Positions 1-11,440 of a stretch of DNA of 64,000 nt are shown piece by piece. Within the stretch, counting starts at the first letter, position 1. The number at the start of each line of letters is the position of its first letter. The position numbers and the translations under genes were made by a program. The stretch lies in assembly GCF_050624435.1 (NCBI RefSeq), contig NC_134538.1, positions 115,704,437 to 115,768,436 on the forward strand, given 5' to 3'. The notes beneath the pieces were generated by a model. The model had not been told where the DNA came from. It worked only from the letters and a program-made list of their open reading frames with translations, and made no database searches. The stretch comes from Tenrec ecaudatus (taxonomy: Eukaryota > Chordata > Mammalia > Afrosoricida > Tenrecidae).

Positions 1-1250
1 CAAGATGGTGTCCAGGTAGAATCACCTGACCCATGACCCTGCTGTTAGACCAGAAAATTAAGAGGTAAAGAGAGTAATATTGGGAGACAGGTTGCTAAAA
101 ATAGATTCCGTGTATTAGGGTCTGGTTCAGCCCTCCCCCTCTGATTTTTACCCACAGAACAATTCAAGAACTCACTGAAGTACTCTGAGTTCACTGCATC
201 TGCCTGAGGGCCACTAATCTCTCACCAGGTCCAGTGGGATAGTGTCCGTCACCCCTTCCTATACCCCAAATCTGAGACCTGCAATGTGCAGTAATTTCCC
301 CAGGCTGCTGTCTAAAGGTGGTCATAATCCAAGGCTCTAAGGAAATCCTCTGAGAAGTAGCCACAAGACCTCACACCAGAGTTCCCCCTCTGATATCATC
401 ACCACTCCTGCATTGTTAGGCTTTGCATCTTCCCTACTCAGGCAGGAATGGATTAAATACATTGGCCATCTCCTTCCCCCATCTCCCTAACCCCACGACT
501 GACAGTGTGGGTAATGATAGAAAATTAGACACTGATTTGCAGCAGTTGAAGAAGACCTGGGATATTTACGCATGACAGAAGGCAGATTTCCCAGAGCACA
601 GCCTGCATAGCTGTGCAGGAGGGAGCTGGGAGTGACACAGGAGTGCAGCTAGGGGAGAATCCACATTCAGTTGGCCCCACACCCACTCTGCTAATCTGGT
701 TTCCTTCCCTGAGGCACAGTCCAGCACAGCCCTGATACCAGGCCATCTCACAAGTCCATTATAAAAGAAAGAAAAAAATTGTTTAAATACTTACAATTCC
801 AGGTTGTGTTTTTTTGTGTAACTTTGAATGTAAGCCTCCAGAAACCAGGTCCTGGTCTATTAGCACAATATTAACATAACAATAAAGGCAGAAATCTAAT
901 CTATAGCACACAGCCTAGGATTATAATGTACCAATACAGGCAAATTCAGGGACAGAGATTCTTTACAGGACTGAAAATTGTGGCCAGGCAGTCCAGACCA
1001 GGCCCATGTCAATTCTTGAGGTCTGCCCCATCCTGGCCCAGTGGCATTCCTCAGGCCACCTTCCTACTACCTCCCCCCACCAGCCACTGAGTTGCTGCAG
1101 CAACTTGCCTACACAACAGCCCAGCCAATCACCATAGTAGGCCACACGTAGGCCCCTAAACCACTCCTACCAGTCACACAAAGAAAGAGTACAAGGCCCC
1201 CTCATTCTCCTGGGAACATGGCACCCAGTTATTCCAAAATGACACACAGA
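1..1250 (+). repeat. Probable 5' leader of an old L1 element
   Basis: This stretch lies just upstream of recognisable L1 ORF1 and ORF2 relics in the same orientation, so it is most simply the L1 5' leader or pre-ORF1 DNA. It opens with 'caagatggtgtcc', a pattern common near L1 5' ends and loosely matched by 'gaaaatggcgttg' at about 54909. It is richer in G+C than the following ORF region. No reading frame in it resembles a known protein. The assignment rests on position more than on homology, and the element may begin left of the window. Confidence 0.35.
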
Positions 1251-2290
1251 TAGCAACATACTTCAACACCCTCAACAAGAAAAACAATATACAACAGTGG
1301 AAGAAGTCCTAAATCTACCAATGCTCTTAAAAGAAACAGACGTTGATCTACAACAAAAATAAATCTTCAGAATGCTATTTGGAGCAATATAGGATATGAG
1401 GGAAGCAATGCTGATTAAGGATGCAATGAGAGAGGGGAGGAAATCCATGCATCAAAGGTAAATACAAGAATGAACGGATGAGGTAACAGAAGCTAACACA
1501 AGATAACAGACCTCACTAACGGACAAGAAGAGGCAGAGAACTGTAGGAACAATCTTGAGAAAATCTCTCAGACTTCAACAAACAGGAAAAACAATTAATC
1601 AAAAAGGTAGAAAAATACCCAAGAATAATGACAGGTGCTATGCAGAGGAACAATACTTGAATAATTGGTCTTCCAGAACAAGAGACAATAAAAAAGTCAA
1701 TAGCTAAATTAGCAAGGAAGTTCCTGGAAGCAAACTTCCCCATCTTAATGAATGAGAACCAGACATTCATAAATGAAGTAAAGAGGACACCATTAGACTA
1801 AACCCCAGAAAGAACTCACCAAGGTACAGAATAGATATATTATCCAACTTCGAGGAAAAAGTGAGAATTTTAAGAGCAGCAAGAGAAAAGAAGGCAGTCA
1901 TATACAATGGTGCTTGGATAAGAATATGCTCAGCCTGATCAGTAGAGACCATTAAGAGGAGGAGAGAGTAGAGTAACATGAAGCTGAAAGAAAAAAACAT
2001 CAACCTGAGAATCCTCTACCCTGCCAAACTATCAAGATGGATGATGAGGTAAGATTATTCTCGGACAAGGAGAAACTCAAAGAATATATCATAAGACACC
2101 CAGCTCTGTGGAAAAGCCTTGCCAACTCACTGTGGTCACAAGACCAACAACCACTGGTGCAACTCCATCCAGAAGTCAACACACTGAAAACAATGACCAA
2201 GATAACATTGCCTCAGAGAGAACATAAGGTAAGAATGAAGCCCCTCACACAAACACACTACACTGATATGAAGGGAGATCCAGCATAAAA
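1251..2290 (+). pseudogene. L1 ORF1 relic (RNA-binding chaperone protein), broken
   Basis: L1 ORF1 encodes a coiled-coil nucleic-acid chaperone that coats L1 RNA. A-rich sequence with AGAGCAGCAAGAGAAAAGAAG at about 1873-1893, then a reading of INLRILYPAKLS at about 1999-2034, corresponds to the ORF1 carboxy-terminal domain (the family has a YPAKLS segment followed by a charged stretch and an FTDKQ-like motif). After a frame change at about 2035 the match continues as LFSDKEKLKEYIIRHPAL (about 2055-2110). The N-terminal part is littered with stops. It is non-functional. Neighbouring ORF2 follows directly, as in an intact L1. Confidence 0.6.
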
Positions 2291-5200
2291 GGTACAAGAT
2301 GACAGCAATGAATCCACATATGGTGTAATAAATGAATGTCAACTTGCCCATTAAAAGCCAGAAGCTAGCAGACTGGCTCAGAAAATATAACTCATCAATC
2401 TGTTGCCTGCAACAACTGAAGCTCGCAGACAAAAATAGACTAACAATAAAAGGCTGGTTGAAAATATATCAGGCAAATGACAACTTAAAAAAGCAGGGGT
2501 TGTAATCCTAATCTCCAACAAAATTGACTGCAAGGTGTAAACCATAACAAGAGACAAGCTTGAGCACTATACAATGCTAAAAAGTTCAGTAGACCAGGAA
2601 CCAGTAAGCATAATATATATGCTTAACAAGAGATGTGTGAAATTCATCAAACTATTCAAAAGTTTAAAAAAGAAATCACAGACTAACAATCATAATAGGT
2701 AAATGTAATATACTGCTATCAGAGAAAAACAGATCACTAAGTAAGAAGCTCAGCAAGGAAGCTACAGAGCTAAGCATTACAATTAGGTGACTAGATCTGA
2801 TAGACATTTATAGAACTCTCCATCCAAATGCAAAAAAATTCACATTCTTTTCAAGTGTACATGGCTCATTTTCAAAAATAAACCACATGCTGGGATACAA
2901 ATAGAGCCTGAATAAATTTAAACACAGAGAGATTACTCAGACCACCAAGCTGGAGATTAACAAGAAGATAGAAAAACAAAGGGAAACAATTGGAGGATGA
3001 ATAACCATCTGTTGAGACATGAATGGGTATTGGCCCAGATTAGAGAAGAGATTATTAAATTCCTAGCCACTAATGAGAATGAGAATACAACATCCCAAAA
3101 CCTATGGGCTACAGCAAAAACAGTTATCAGAAGACGTTTGATAGCAATTAATGCATATGTTAAAAAGGAAGAGTGACTTATGACTGATACCCTATCACAA
3201 AACCTCCAGCAACTAGAACAGAGTTCACAGAACAACCCTTCCAATAAAAAAAGAAATCATAAAAACCAGGGCAGTTAAATGAGTGGGAGGACAGGAGAAT
3301 ACTGCCACAAACCAATGCAGCAGAAAAGCTGTTCTTTGAAAGGATCAACAGAATCAACAGACTGCTGGCAACCTTAACAAGGGAAGGAAGGAGCAAACAT
3401 CAATAGCCACAATGAGGGGTGAAACAGGAGAAATCACAACGGACCCCCATGAGATTAAAAGGATAATCACAAAGAACCATGAAAGTCTGTATTCTAATGA
3501 ATTCAACAAAGTAGACGACATGGATAGATACTTGGGAAGATAACACCTCCCTAGATTATCCCAGATGGAGGTCAAGAACTCAGCAGACCCATAGCAAAAG
3601 AAGAAAATTCTACCAAGCATTTAGGGAATAACTGACACCAATCCTGCACAAATTTAAATCCAATAGTCAACATGAGAGTTAATGGAAAAAAGATATAAAC
3701 AATCCCACTGAAAAGGGGGACCAGACAAGGGCACTCCCTTCCCCACTTCTGTTCTACATTGTAGTGGAAGTCCTAGCTAACAATATACGGCAGTGGAAGG
3801 ACATTAAAATCTTTCTAAGAGGGGTGAAACTATCGCTATTTGCAGACAACATGATTCTATACATTGGAAACCCCAAAAGCTCCACAACAGGAGTGCTGGC
3901 AAAAATAGAGGAATATGGAAGAGTGGCAGGATTCAAGATCAACAAACAGAAGACAATTGGTTTGCTATATACCTCAGACAAGACCATGAAAGAAGAGATC
4001 AAGAAGATAGTACTCTTCACAATAGCCAAGAACAAACTGAAACATCTAGGGAGATACCTAACAATAACAACAACAACAAAAAAAACCCTCAAAAGGCTTA
4101 TACAAGGAAAACTACAGAACCTTGCAATAGGAAACCAAATGCAACCTCGACAAATGGGAGAATATCCCATGTTCCTGGATCAGGGGACTCAATATAATAA
4201 AGATGTCAATCTTACCCAATATACTATATATGTTTAATGCTATCTTGAGTCAAATAACAATAACGTTCTTCAAATAATTGGAAAAACTGACTATCAATTT
4301 CATATGGAGAGGGAAGAAGCCCAGAATTAGCAAAAACTAATTCAAGAACAAGGACAGAGTCAGAGGACCCACCTTACCTGACACCTACTATACAGCCACA
4401 GTGGTCAAAACAGCACCGTATTGGAATAATGACAGATACTCAAACCAATGGAAAAGAACAGAAACCCAGAAATAAAACCATCAGCATATAGACATCTGAT
4501 CTTCAACAAGGGCCCAAAAAGCATGAAGTGGGAGATGGATGTCCACTTTAAGAAATGGTGCTGGACACAATGGATATCCACCTGCAGAAAAATTAAACAA
4601 GTCACCCCATGCAGAAAAACAAATTCAAGGTGGATCACAGACCTAGAAGTAAAACCCCAAATTATTAGGACTACCAACAAAAGAATCAATCAGGACAAAC
4701 CTAAGAACCTTGGCGTAGGGAATACCTAGGTTAACTATAATAGGGAAGGGTACTTCACCAAGAGGGTAACAAGAGAACCCACAGACGGGGAGAGGAATTT
4801 TAGCAATGGCACAGCAGACAAAGGGTTTATTACTACAATCTACAATACCCCTCTGATCTTCAAAAAGAAGAAAACAATTAACCCCCTAAAGAAGTGGGCA
4901 AAAGAACTGTACTAAACTTTCACTAGGGAGGAGACCAGATTGGCCAACAAACATATGAGAAAATGCTCCTGATCATCTGCCATCAGAGAAATACGAATTA
5001 AAACAACTATGACATACCGCCTAACATCTTGAGACTAGTGCAAATGAGAAAATCAGAGAGCAACAAATGTTTGAGGGATGTTGTGAAGTAGGAACTCTCC
5101 TCCACTGCTGGTGGTCATGTAGATACTTACAGCCACTGGGGAAAGCCATCTGGGGATATTTAAAGCAAATGGAAATTGAGTTACCGGATGACCCAGCAAT

Positions 5201-5480
5201 CTCTCCACTGGGCATATCCCCCCCAAAATAAGAAACAGACCAGTCATCTGTGCTCTAATGTTTATTACAGCGTAATTCACAATTGTAAAGAATTGGAAAC
5301 ATCCTAAATTCCCATCGATAGATGAATGGAAACTCTAGCACATACACATAGTGGAGTACTATGCATCACTAAAAAGCACTGATGATTACAGGAAGCACAT
5401 CATCTCATGGGAAAAGTTGGCTAAGAGAAGTTAGCCAATCACCAAAGGACAAGTACAATATGAGTCCCTTGAGGTAAGTA
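2291..5480 (+). pseudogene. L1 ORF2 relic (endonuclease/reverse transcriptase), broken
   Basis: L1 ORF2 encodes the endonuclease and reverse transcriptase for target-primed reverse transcription. The endonuclease start is seen at 2383-2430 as SSICCLQQLKLAD, equivalent to the SICCLQETQLKL segment better kept at 56830-56880. The reverse-transcriptase catalytic loop lies at 3833-3865 and reads SLFADNMILYI. The family motif is FADD, so the second aspartate is Asn (codon 3848-3850). The longest surviving frame, 3764-4237, spans this RT core; another piece at 4448-4729 covers the region after it. The C-terminal end, with a typical L1 stretch on template-like 'actgctggtggtcatgtag', is at about 5100-5400. 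Frameshifts and stops occur throughout, so it cannot be autonomous. Confidence 0.8.
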
Positions 5481-8400
5481 TAATCAGTATAGTAGGTATA
5501 GAAGAAAAGCCACTTATCTCACAGTTTACAGGCTGAGGTACAGGCAAATGGGCAGAGAATAGACCAAAAACAAGGATGTGCATGTCATTCCAACACAAAG
5601 AAAGGGAAAGAAGTGAGGGAGGGTGACAGGGGATACAAAAGAGGGAGACAATGGTACTGGGGGAGCAGGGCACTAATCCCCCCAGGGGGAGGGTATTATT
5701 TATGTCTCCACAGAATTGGAGTGTGGGTACAGACCCCACCACAGAGCACCAAACCTTGAGGACAATGTAACCGCGTGGAGCAATTGATGAACAGAGTTCT
5801 ACAGTGCCCGCCCCAGGCAGGGCCAAACTGACCCCCACCCCTAGAAATATGCTCTACAGAGGACAACACTAATCCTGCAAGTTGGGGAGAGGGGCTGGCT
5901 TGTCATGCCCATACAGAAGCAAACCAAGAAGGAAGAAGAAAGAGCAAGGGCCTAGACCCTCTACTGGCACACAAAGCCCTGGGGATGACATCCCTGCATA
6001 GAGCAGCTAAGGCACAAAGAAGACTATAGGGCCCACAACAGCTTGAGGACTATAGGGCCCATGATGTCCCCTCGCTGGAGCATACTTTGACAGAGGACAA
6101 TACTGGGGAAACATGGCGAGGAAAGAGTGAGTCTGACCACCCCCACAGTGGGGCAAACCAAGAAGGGAACTGTGATAGGTAGGTTTATTGTACCGACCTG
6201 ACCAATGAACACAATTGGGATTACTTGAAGGACAGAGAGATAAATGGCTTGGCAAGTCTTGCCTTTCTTTTCTCTCGCTCTTTGATCATCGGACCAGTGT
6301 GTGGCTGCCTTGCTTGTTCTGTGCCTCAATTCGCAAGCTACACTACCTGTGAGACACCTAACCCGTGGACTGTGTCACTGTAATTTGAGGTTCCTTCAAG
6401 ACTTGCTTCACCACACCATTGGAATATACATCGCTTGAGCTGGGGACTGTCGGACCCTGGCATCTGGCTGACTGTTGGTGACCAGCCTGGCTGTTTGCTG
6501 CCTGTGGCTGGATAGTCTGAATTACTCTACAGAGGACTACCCAGCGGCCCTCAAGACTTGAAGGACTGCCAGTGTCTCACAGCTGTGAGACTCATAGAAA
6601 TGAGTTGCGCTGAGCCATTTGTACTGCTTTATAGATTGTTTAACTCTTTATTTCTTATGTTATCTATCTATATAAATATATATAAAATTATAAGCATCCT
6701 GGTTTTGTTTCTCTAGAGAACCCTGTCTAACATAGGAACATAACAGATCAGCAACAGAAGTACAGCCAAGCCACAACCCCCTGAGCAGCCCACAAAAGAG
6801 ACTTCAGGCTAGAGGGGCAATTCCAAGAACCGGTGGGGAGATACTCATAAAGGTCAGTGGAGAGACCTGGAATTATGTATACTTTTTCATTTTGTTTTGT
6901 TTTTTTGCTAGCATTTTTTCTCTCTTTTTATTCAATCTTTTGTTTTGTCTTTGTTATTGTTGCTTTACCTACCTATAAAAGATAGGCATGGGAAGCAAGT
7001 CCAAGGAGAATGCAACAGGACTGATGGTTCTGGAGGGACATGGGGGGAGGGGGAAAGAAGGAGCAATGAGCAAGCCACATCATAGACAAGGGAATGACTA
7101 AGGAATTAAAAGCAAAACGAGAAGGACATAGAGATCTTAGTGGTGTTTGAGCAACAGCAATCTAGCTGAGAGGAATTACTAAAAGGCAGATGAAGGGTGA
7201 GCATGATGGTGGGGCAGCTAAAAGGTAAAAAGAAACAGGACAGATTGAGGAAGGAATGTTATTGATAGAGTTATAAACATAGGTGTGCATTTATGTAAAT
7301 ATAGAGGAATTGGCTTATGTATATATATTTATATGTCAATACATTGAGGAAGTAGACAGACTTTGGTTTTACTGCTCAAGCCCTCCTTCTCTCAATCCAG
7401 CACCTTAGACACCTTGGTCATACTACCACAAACCCTCCCTCTCTCAATTTAAGAACACTTTATTCTAACAACCTGGCATTCTGTGATGTTCACCCTCCTG
7501 ACACAATTGCTGAAAACAAAATAGGTGCATAAGCAAATGTGATAAAGAAAGTTGATGGTGCCTGGCTATCAAAAGATATAGCATCTGGAGTCTTAAAGGC
7601 TTGATGTTAAATAAGTGGCCTTCTAGCAGAGAAGCAACAAGCCCACCTGGAAGAAGCATACCAGCCTGTGTGATCATGAGGTGTCGACAGAATCAGGTAA
7701 CAGGCGCCAGAAGAACAAAAACAAACCAACAAAAAAAACATACTGTTGAGAACAAGGAGGGTTAGAACAGAGACCCCAAACCCATCTGTAGACAATAGGA
7801 CATCCCTCACAGAAGGGTCACAAGGAAGGAATGATTCAACCAGGGCACAGCATAGCACCAATGAAGCACAATATTCCTCTGGTTCTTTGAGGCTTCCTCA
7901 CTCCACCATCATGACCCCAGTTCTACCTTTCAGTTCTGGCAAGACCAGAGCATGTACACTGGTGCAGATAAGAGTTTAGGACACACGGAATCCAGGTCAG
8001 ATAACAAGAACAGAAATGGGAGTAGCGATAGGGAAAAAGGGGAGGGGGAACCAATCACAATGATCAATGCATAACCCCTGAAGGGAAACAGTGGGATATG
8101 AGGATAGGGAAATAGACCTATGTGCATATATTTATAGGTTTAGTATTAAGGTAGCAAAAGGACACTGGGCCTCCACTCAAGTACTCTCTCAATGCAAGAA
8201 TACTTTGTTCTATTAAATTTGCATTCTATGATGCTCACCTTCCCAACACAACTGCTGAAGACAAAGCGGGTGAATAAGCAAATGTGGTGAAGAAAGGTGA
8301 TGGTGCCTGGCTATCAAAAGATATAGTGTCTGAGGTCTTAAAGGCTTGAAGGTAAACAAGCGGCCATCTAGCTCAGAAGGAACAAAGCACACATGGAAGA

Positions 8401-9155
8401 AGCACACTAGCCTGTGCGATCACGAGGTGTTGAAGGGATCAGGTATCAGGCATCATCACAACAAAAAATCATATCATGGTGAATGAAGAGGGAGTAAGGA
8501 ATGGAGACCCAAATCCCATTTGTAGGCTATTGGACATCCCTTTACAGAAGGGTTTTGGGAAGGAGACGAGCCAGTCAGGGTGCGATGTAGCAATGATGAA
8601 ACATACAACTTTCCTCTAGTTCCAAAATGCTTCCCCACCCCCCACCACTATCATTATCCCAATTATACCTTATAAATCTGGCTAGACCAGAGGACGTACA
8701 CTGGTACAGATAGGAACTGGAAACACAGGGAATCCAGGGCGCATGATCCCTGGTGAGAGTGGCAATACTGGGATGGTGGAGGGAGGGTGGGGTGGAAAGG
8801 GGGAACAGATTACAAGGATCTACATGTGACCTCCTCCATGGGGGACGGACAACAGAAGGGTGGGTGAAGGGAGACATCGGACAGCACAGGATATGACAAA
8901 ACAATAATTTATAAATTATCAAGGGTTCATGAGGGAGAGGGAAGCGGGAAGGGAGGGGTAAAGTGAGGAGCTGATGCCAGGGGCTTAGGTGGAGAGCAAA
9001 TGTTTTGAGAATGGTGAGGGCAATGAATGTACAAATGTGCTTTACACAATTGATGTATGTATGGATTGTGATAAGAGTTGTATAAGCCCCTAATAAAACG
9101 ATTAAAAAAAAGAGTTGCATGAACTCCCAATAAAATGATTTTTTAAAAATGCTTG
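5481..9155 (+). repeat. Long 3' UTR of the L1 element, ending in AATAAA and poly(A)
   Basis: This non-coding tail follows ORF2 and ends at two AATAAA signals and A-runs (9096-9150). The same sequence recurs in five other copies in the window (20573-20670, 26212-28260, 30842-31092, 33903-34245, 45355-46475), each stopping at the same 'cctaataaaatgatt' end. That is the behaviour of 5'-truncated LINE copies. The tail is about 3.1 kb without the LTR inserted at 6171-6734, far longer than a human L1 3' UTR. It contains a purine-rich section (7000-7250) and a duplicated module of about 0.7 kb (7475-8135 and 8221-8900). Confidence 0.75.
6171..6734 (-). mobile_element. Solo ERV-L-type (MLT2-like) LTR inserted in L1 3' UTR
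   Basis: The 564-bp block starts tgtgataggt and ends ctctagagaaccctgtctaacata. It is flanked by a perfect 5-bp direct repeat GGAAC (6166-6170 and 6735-6739), the target duplication size used by ERV-L integrases. The read-through end 'gtttctctagagaaccc' is the reverse complement of the MLT2-type LTR start, so the LTR lies on the minus strand. Related copies lie at 51834-52445 and 55199-55691. There are no internal retroviral genes, so it is a solo LTR. It also holds a short TATC/TATA microsatellite near 6662-6682. Confidence 0.7.
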
Positions 9156-9850
9156 AAGTTGTCAAGGTTTTCATTTTCCTTAAATCCACCACCAACACCC
9201 ATGGAAGCAGCAGTCACTAAATCAAACTACATATTTCAATGGGCAACTCTGCTTCACAAGGCTTCTTCAAAGCGTTAAAAAGCAAACCTATCTCACTTAG
9301 CGTTTGAAGGTGCCCCTCCCTCAAGCCTTGGTATTTGTAATCTCTCATATGCTTGTGAAAGCTGGACAATGAAGGAGGAAGGCTAGTGAAACAGTGATTC
9401 AATAGAATTGTGGTGTTGGTCAAGATTATTGAAAGCACTAGACAAATAGAGGAGCAGAGTCTTGGTTCCTAAAACCATCAGAAATATGGCCTTAGGTGAC
9501 CCCGGAGAAAGGGTCAGTCAACCCCCAAAGGGGTTGTGACCCACAGGAAGAGAACCACTGGTCATAAGGAAATGTTCCTTAGAAATGAAGCTAGGGAGAC
9601 TTCATCTAATGTACTTTAGACATTTTAGCAGAAATGCAAATTCCTAGAAGAGGCCATCATACTTGGTAGTGTCAGCAAAAAAGAGGAAGACGCTCACTGA
9701 GATGAACTGACACAGTGGGGCAACAATGGGGTCAAACACAGTAACAGTTGTGAATGTGATGTGGGAGCAACCAGTGCGTCCCTATTTTATATACGGGGTT
9801 GTTATGAGCTGGAAGCCATTTGAAGGCTCCTAACAGGAACAGTGGTTATT
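9151..9850 (+). repeat. RTE-clade LINE, 3' part, interrupted by a hAT fragment
   Basis: The sequence matches the end of the afrotherian RTE: 'gaagttgtcaaggttttcat', 'cccatggaagcagcagtca' and 'gtgaaagctggacaatgaa' appear in order, then 'aaaaagaggaagacgctcac', 'gaactgacacagtggggc' and the 3' tail 'gggttgttatgagctggaag' at about 9796-9815. The tail is shared with the SINE family in this window. A hAT-like fragment sits at about 9468-9566. The 5' end abuts the L1 poly(A) tail at 9150, suggesting that the L1 inserted into, or was joined to, this RTE. Confidence 0.75.
9468..9566. mobile_element. SPIN/URR1-type hAT transposon fragment
   Basis: The stretch reads 'ggccttaggtgacccc', 'gaaagggtcagtcaacccc', 'aaaggggttgtgacccaca' and 'gagaaccactgg' in order. 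This is the terminal half of the hAT family called SPIN (URR1 in rodents), whose ends read CAGYGGTTCTCAACC on the opposite strand. It is about 100 bp, so it is a truncated or internally deleted non-autonomous copy. It interrupts the RTE fragment: RTE sequence matching 'gtcttgg' stops before it and resumes near 'aatgttcctta'. The 5' terminal repeat and the 8-bp target duplication are not clear. Confidence 0.6.
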
Positions 9851-10015
9851 ATTGATTTCTCTCTTCAGGACCCAGCAATTTATATTCCAGAGTCTTTTTT
9901 ATAGAGTCCACATGGGGTCACAATCAGTCATGAACACCATCACCTCTTTAACCATTACAATGCTAAAAAAATCCCTCGATGCTAACTAAGAAAACACAGA
10001 AGCCATGCAATTCTG

Positions 10016-10860
10016 TAATTGTCGGCAGTTGTCCTTAGGTGGCAATGAGTCGGTTCTGATTCACTGTGACAACGCTTACAAGAGACTGAGACACCACCTG
10101 ATCCTGTGCCATCTTCACAGTTGTTGCTACATTTCAGTCTTTGGTTAAATGCGACAGCTGTGTCAATCCATCTTGTCAAGGGCCTTGTTCCTTTTCGCGG
10201 CTTTTTCTGAACCAGGCCTAAACCGCTCCCTGTCAGTGTCCTGCTGCCACGGTTGTTAGATCACCTTCAACAACATTTTTCCAACATGTGATGTCAATAT
10301 TGCTCTAAAATGTTTGCATTCTCTTGGGTCACCTTTCTTCGGCATAAGTACAAATATGGATCTCTTCCAGTCAATTGGCCAACTAGCTGTCTTCCAAATT
10401 TCCTCGAATAGCAGAGTGGGTGCTTGTGGTAGGTCTCCAGATTTCTGAGACATTTCAGTAGGTATTCCATCAGTCCTTGGGGACTTGTTTTGGGCAAACG
10501 CTTTCAAATGCAGCCTGAACTTCTTTCTTCAGCACCATTGGCTCTTATTTATATGCTACCTCCTGAAATGGTTGCATGTCAGCTAATTCTTTTTGATCCA
10601 GTGACTCTGTGCAGTAGTCTTTTTTCCCCGTGTCATCTTTACATCTTATTTAGATACTTCTTACATCATTCAGCAATGTGCCCATAAAATCTTTCCTATT
10701 GAATTCTTTCTTTAGTTCTTTCATGTTAAGATATGCAGAGCATATTCCTCCTTTTCTTTTGTTTTCATAACTCTAGGTCTTTTCACATTTCATTATAATA
10801 GTGTCCTTCGTTAGCAGTAGCATTACCTTCATCTCAAGCCACAAGAATTGCTCCTGACAA
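10016..10860 (-). pseudogene. RTE-clade LINE fragment with reverse-transcriptase N-terminal region
   Basis: Read on the minus strand, 10507-10256 translates as a recognisable RTE segment: KAFAQNKSPRTDGIPTEM, then EEIWKTASWPIDWKRSIF and MPKKGDPRECKHFRAI. This is the start of the RTE reverse transcriptase (family pattern: IWKTxxWPxDWKRS...PKKGDP). The palm YADD region is absent. At the left, 10020-10200 is the RTE 3' terminal sequence ('ggtggcaatgagtcggttc'), joined directly to the mid-ORF part, so an internal deletion has removed most of the ORF. Stops after residue 80 make it non-functional. Confidence 0.75.
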
Positions 10861-10864
10861 AACA

Positions 10865-11440
10865 GATACTTGCCATGGTACCATGTTGTTTTGAGTAGGA
10901 AATGTGAATTTCAGTTATGGAGAATATTCTTAACAACTCATTTCAAATTTAGCAACATTTCCCTCCCCTCTGGCATCTTGTGACTTTCTCTACATCTATA
11001 AATGATGCAAGAAAAGAGTCATTTGATCTCACCTAAATTTTTATCAATTTAATTTTAGTTCTGACTTGGAGGTAACTGTCTAAGCGTGGCAAGCATTTTG
11101 AGACCTTTTGCATGTTTCATTCAGCCTCTGAGTTGGGATAAGAAGGTCTAAATAATCAACCACAGATTTACAAAATCCAGCTTGAAAAGTAGGAATAAAT
11201 ATATAGTTCACAGGGAGAAGAGCAACTAAAAAAATGATCTTAAACATAGGAAAACTATTCTCCATCATTTATAAATAAAGAAAAAGTGAATCAATTATAA
11301 GCTAGATTTTTAGCAAAAATATCACAAAACACTTTATATATAAAACAGTAAAGATATTAGGGAAGTAAGTATTTCTACATTGGGAGAAAACATTCTATAT
11401 ATTAAAAAAACCTCATCATTTTGAAAATAATATTAATGAG
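10865..11440. other. AT-rich DNA with no recognised feature
   Basis: No reading frame, RNA or repeat is recognisable here. Short A-runs and scattered ATs look like ordinary intergenic or intronic DNA. A much-decayed repeat cannot be excluded. Confidence 0.4.

Noticed and set aside
3754-4170. 138-codon open frame on the minus strand
   Set aside because: It is antisense to the L1 ORF2 reverse-transcriptase core and has no homology of its own.
6171-6734. Full endogenous retrovirus
   Set aside because: Only LTR sequence is present; no gag, pol or env text lies beside any of the LTRs in the window.
8575-9198. 207-codon open frame on the minus strand, the longest in the window
   Set aside because: It lies in the L1 3' UTR and recurs in the other copies of that UTR as a broken frame; no protein-like composition or domain.
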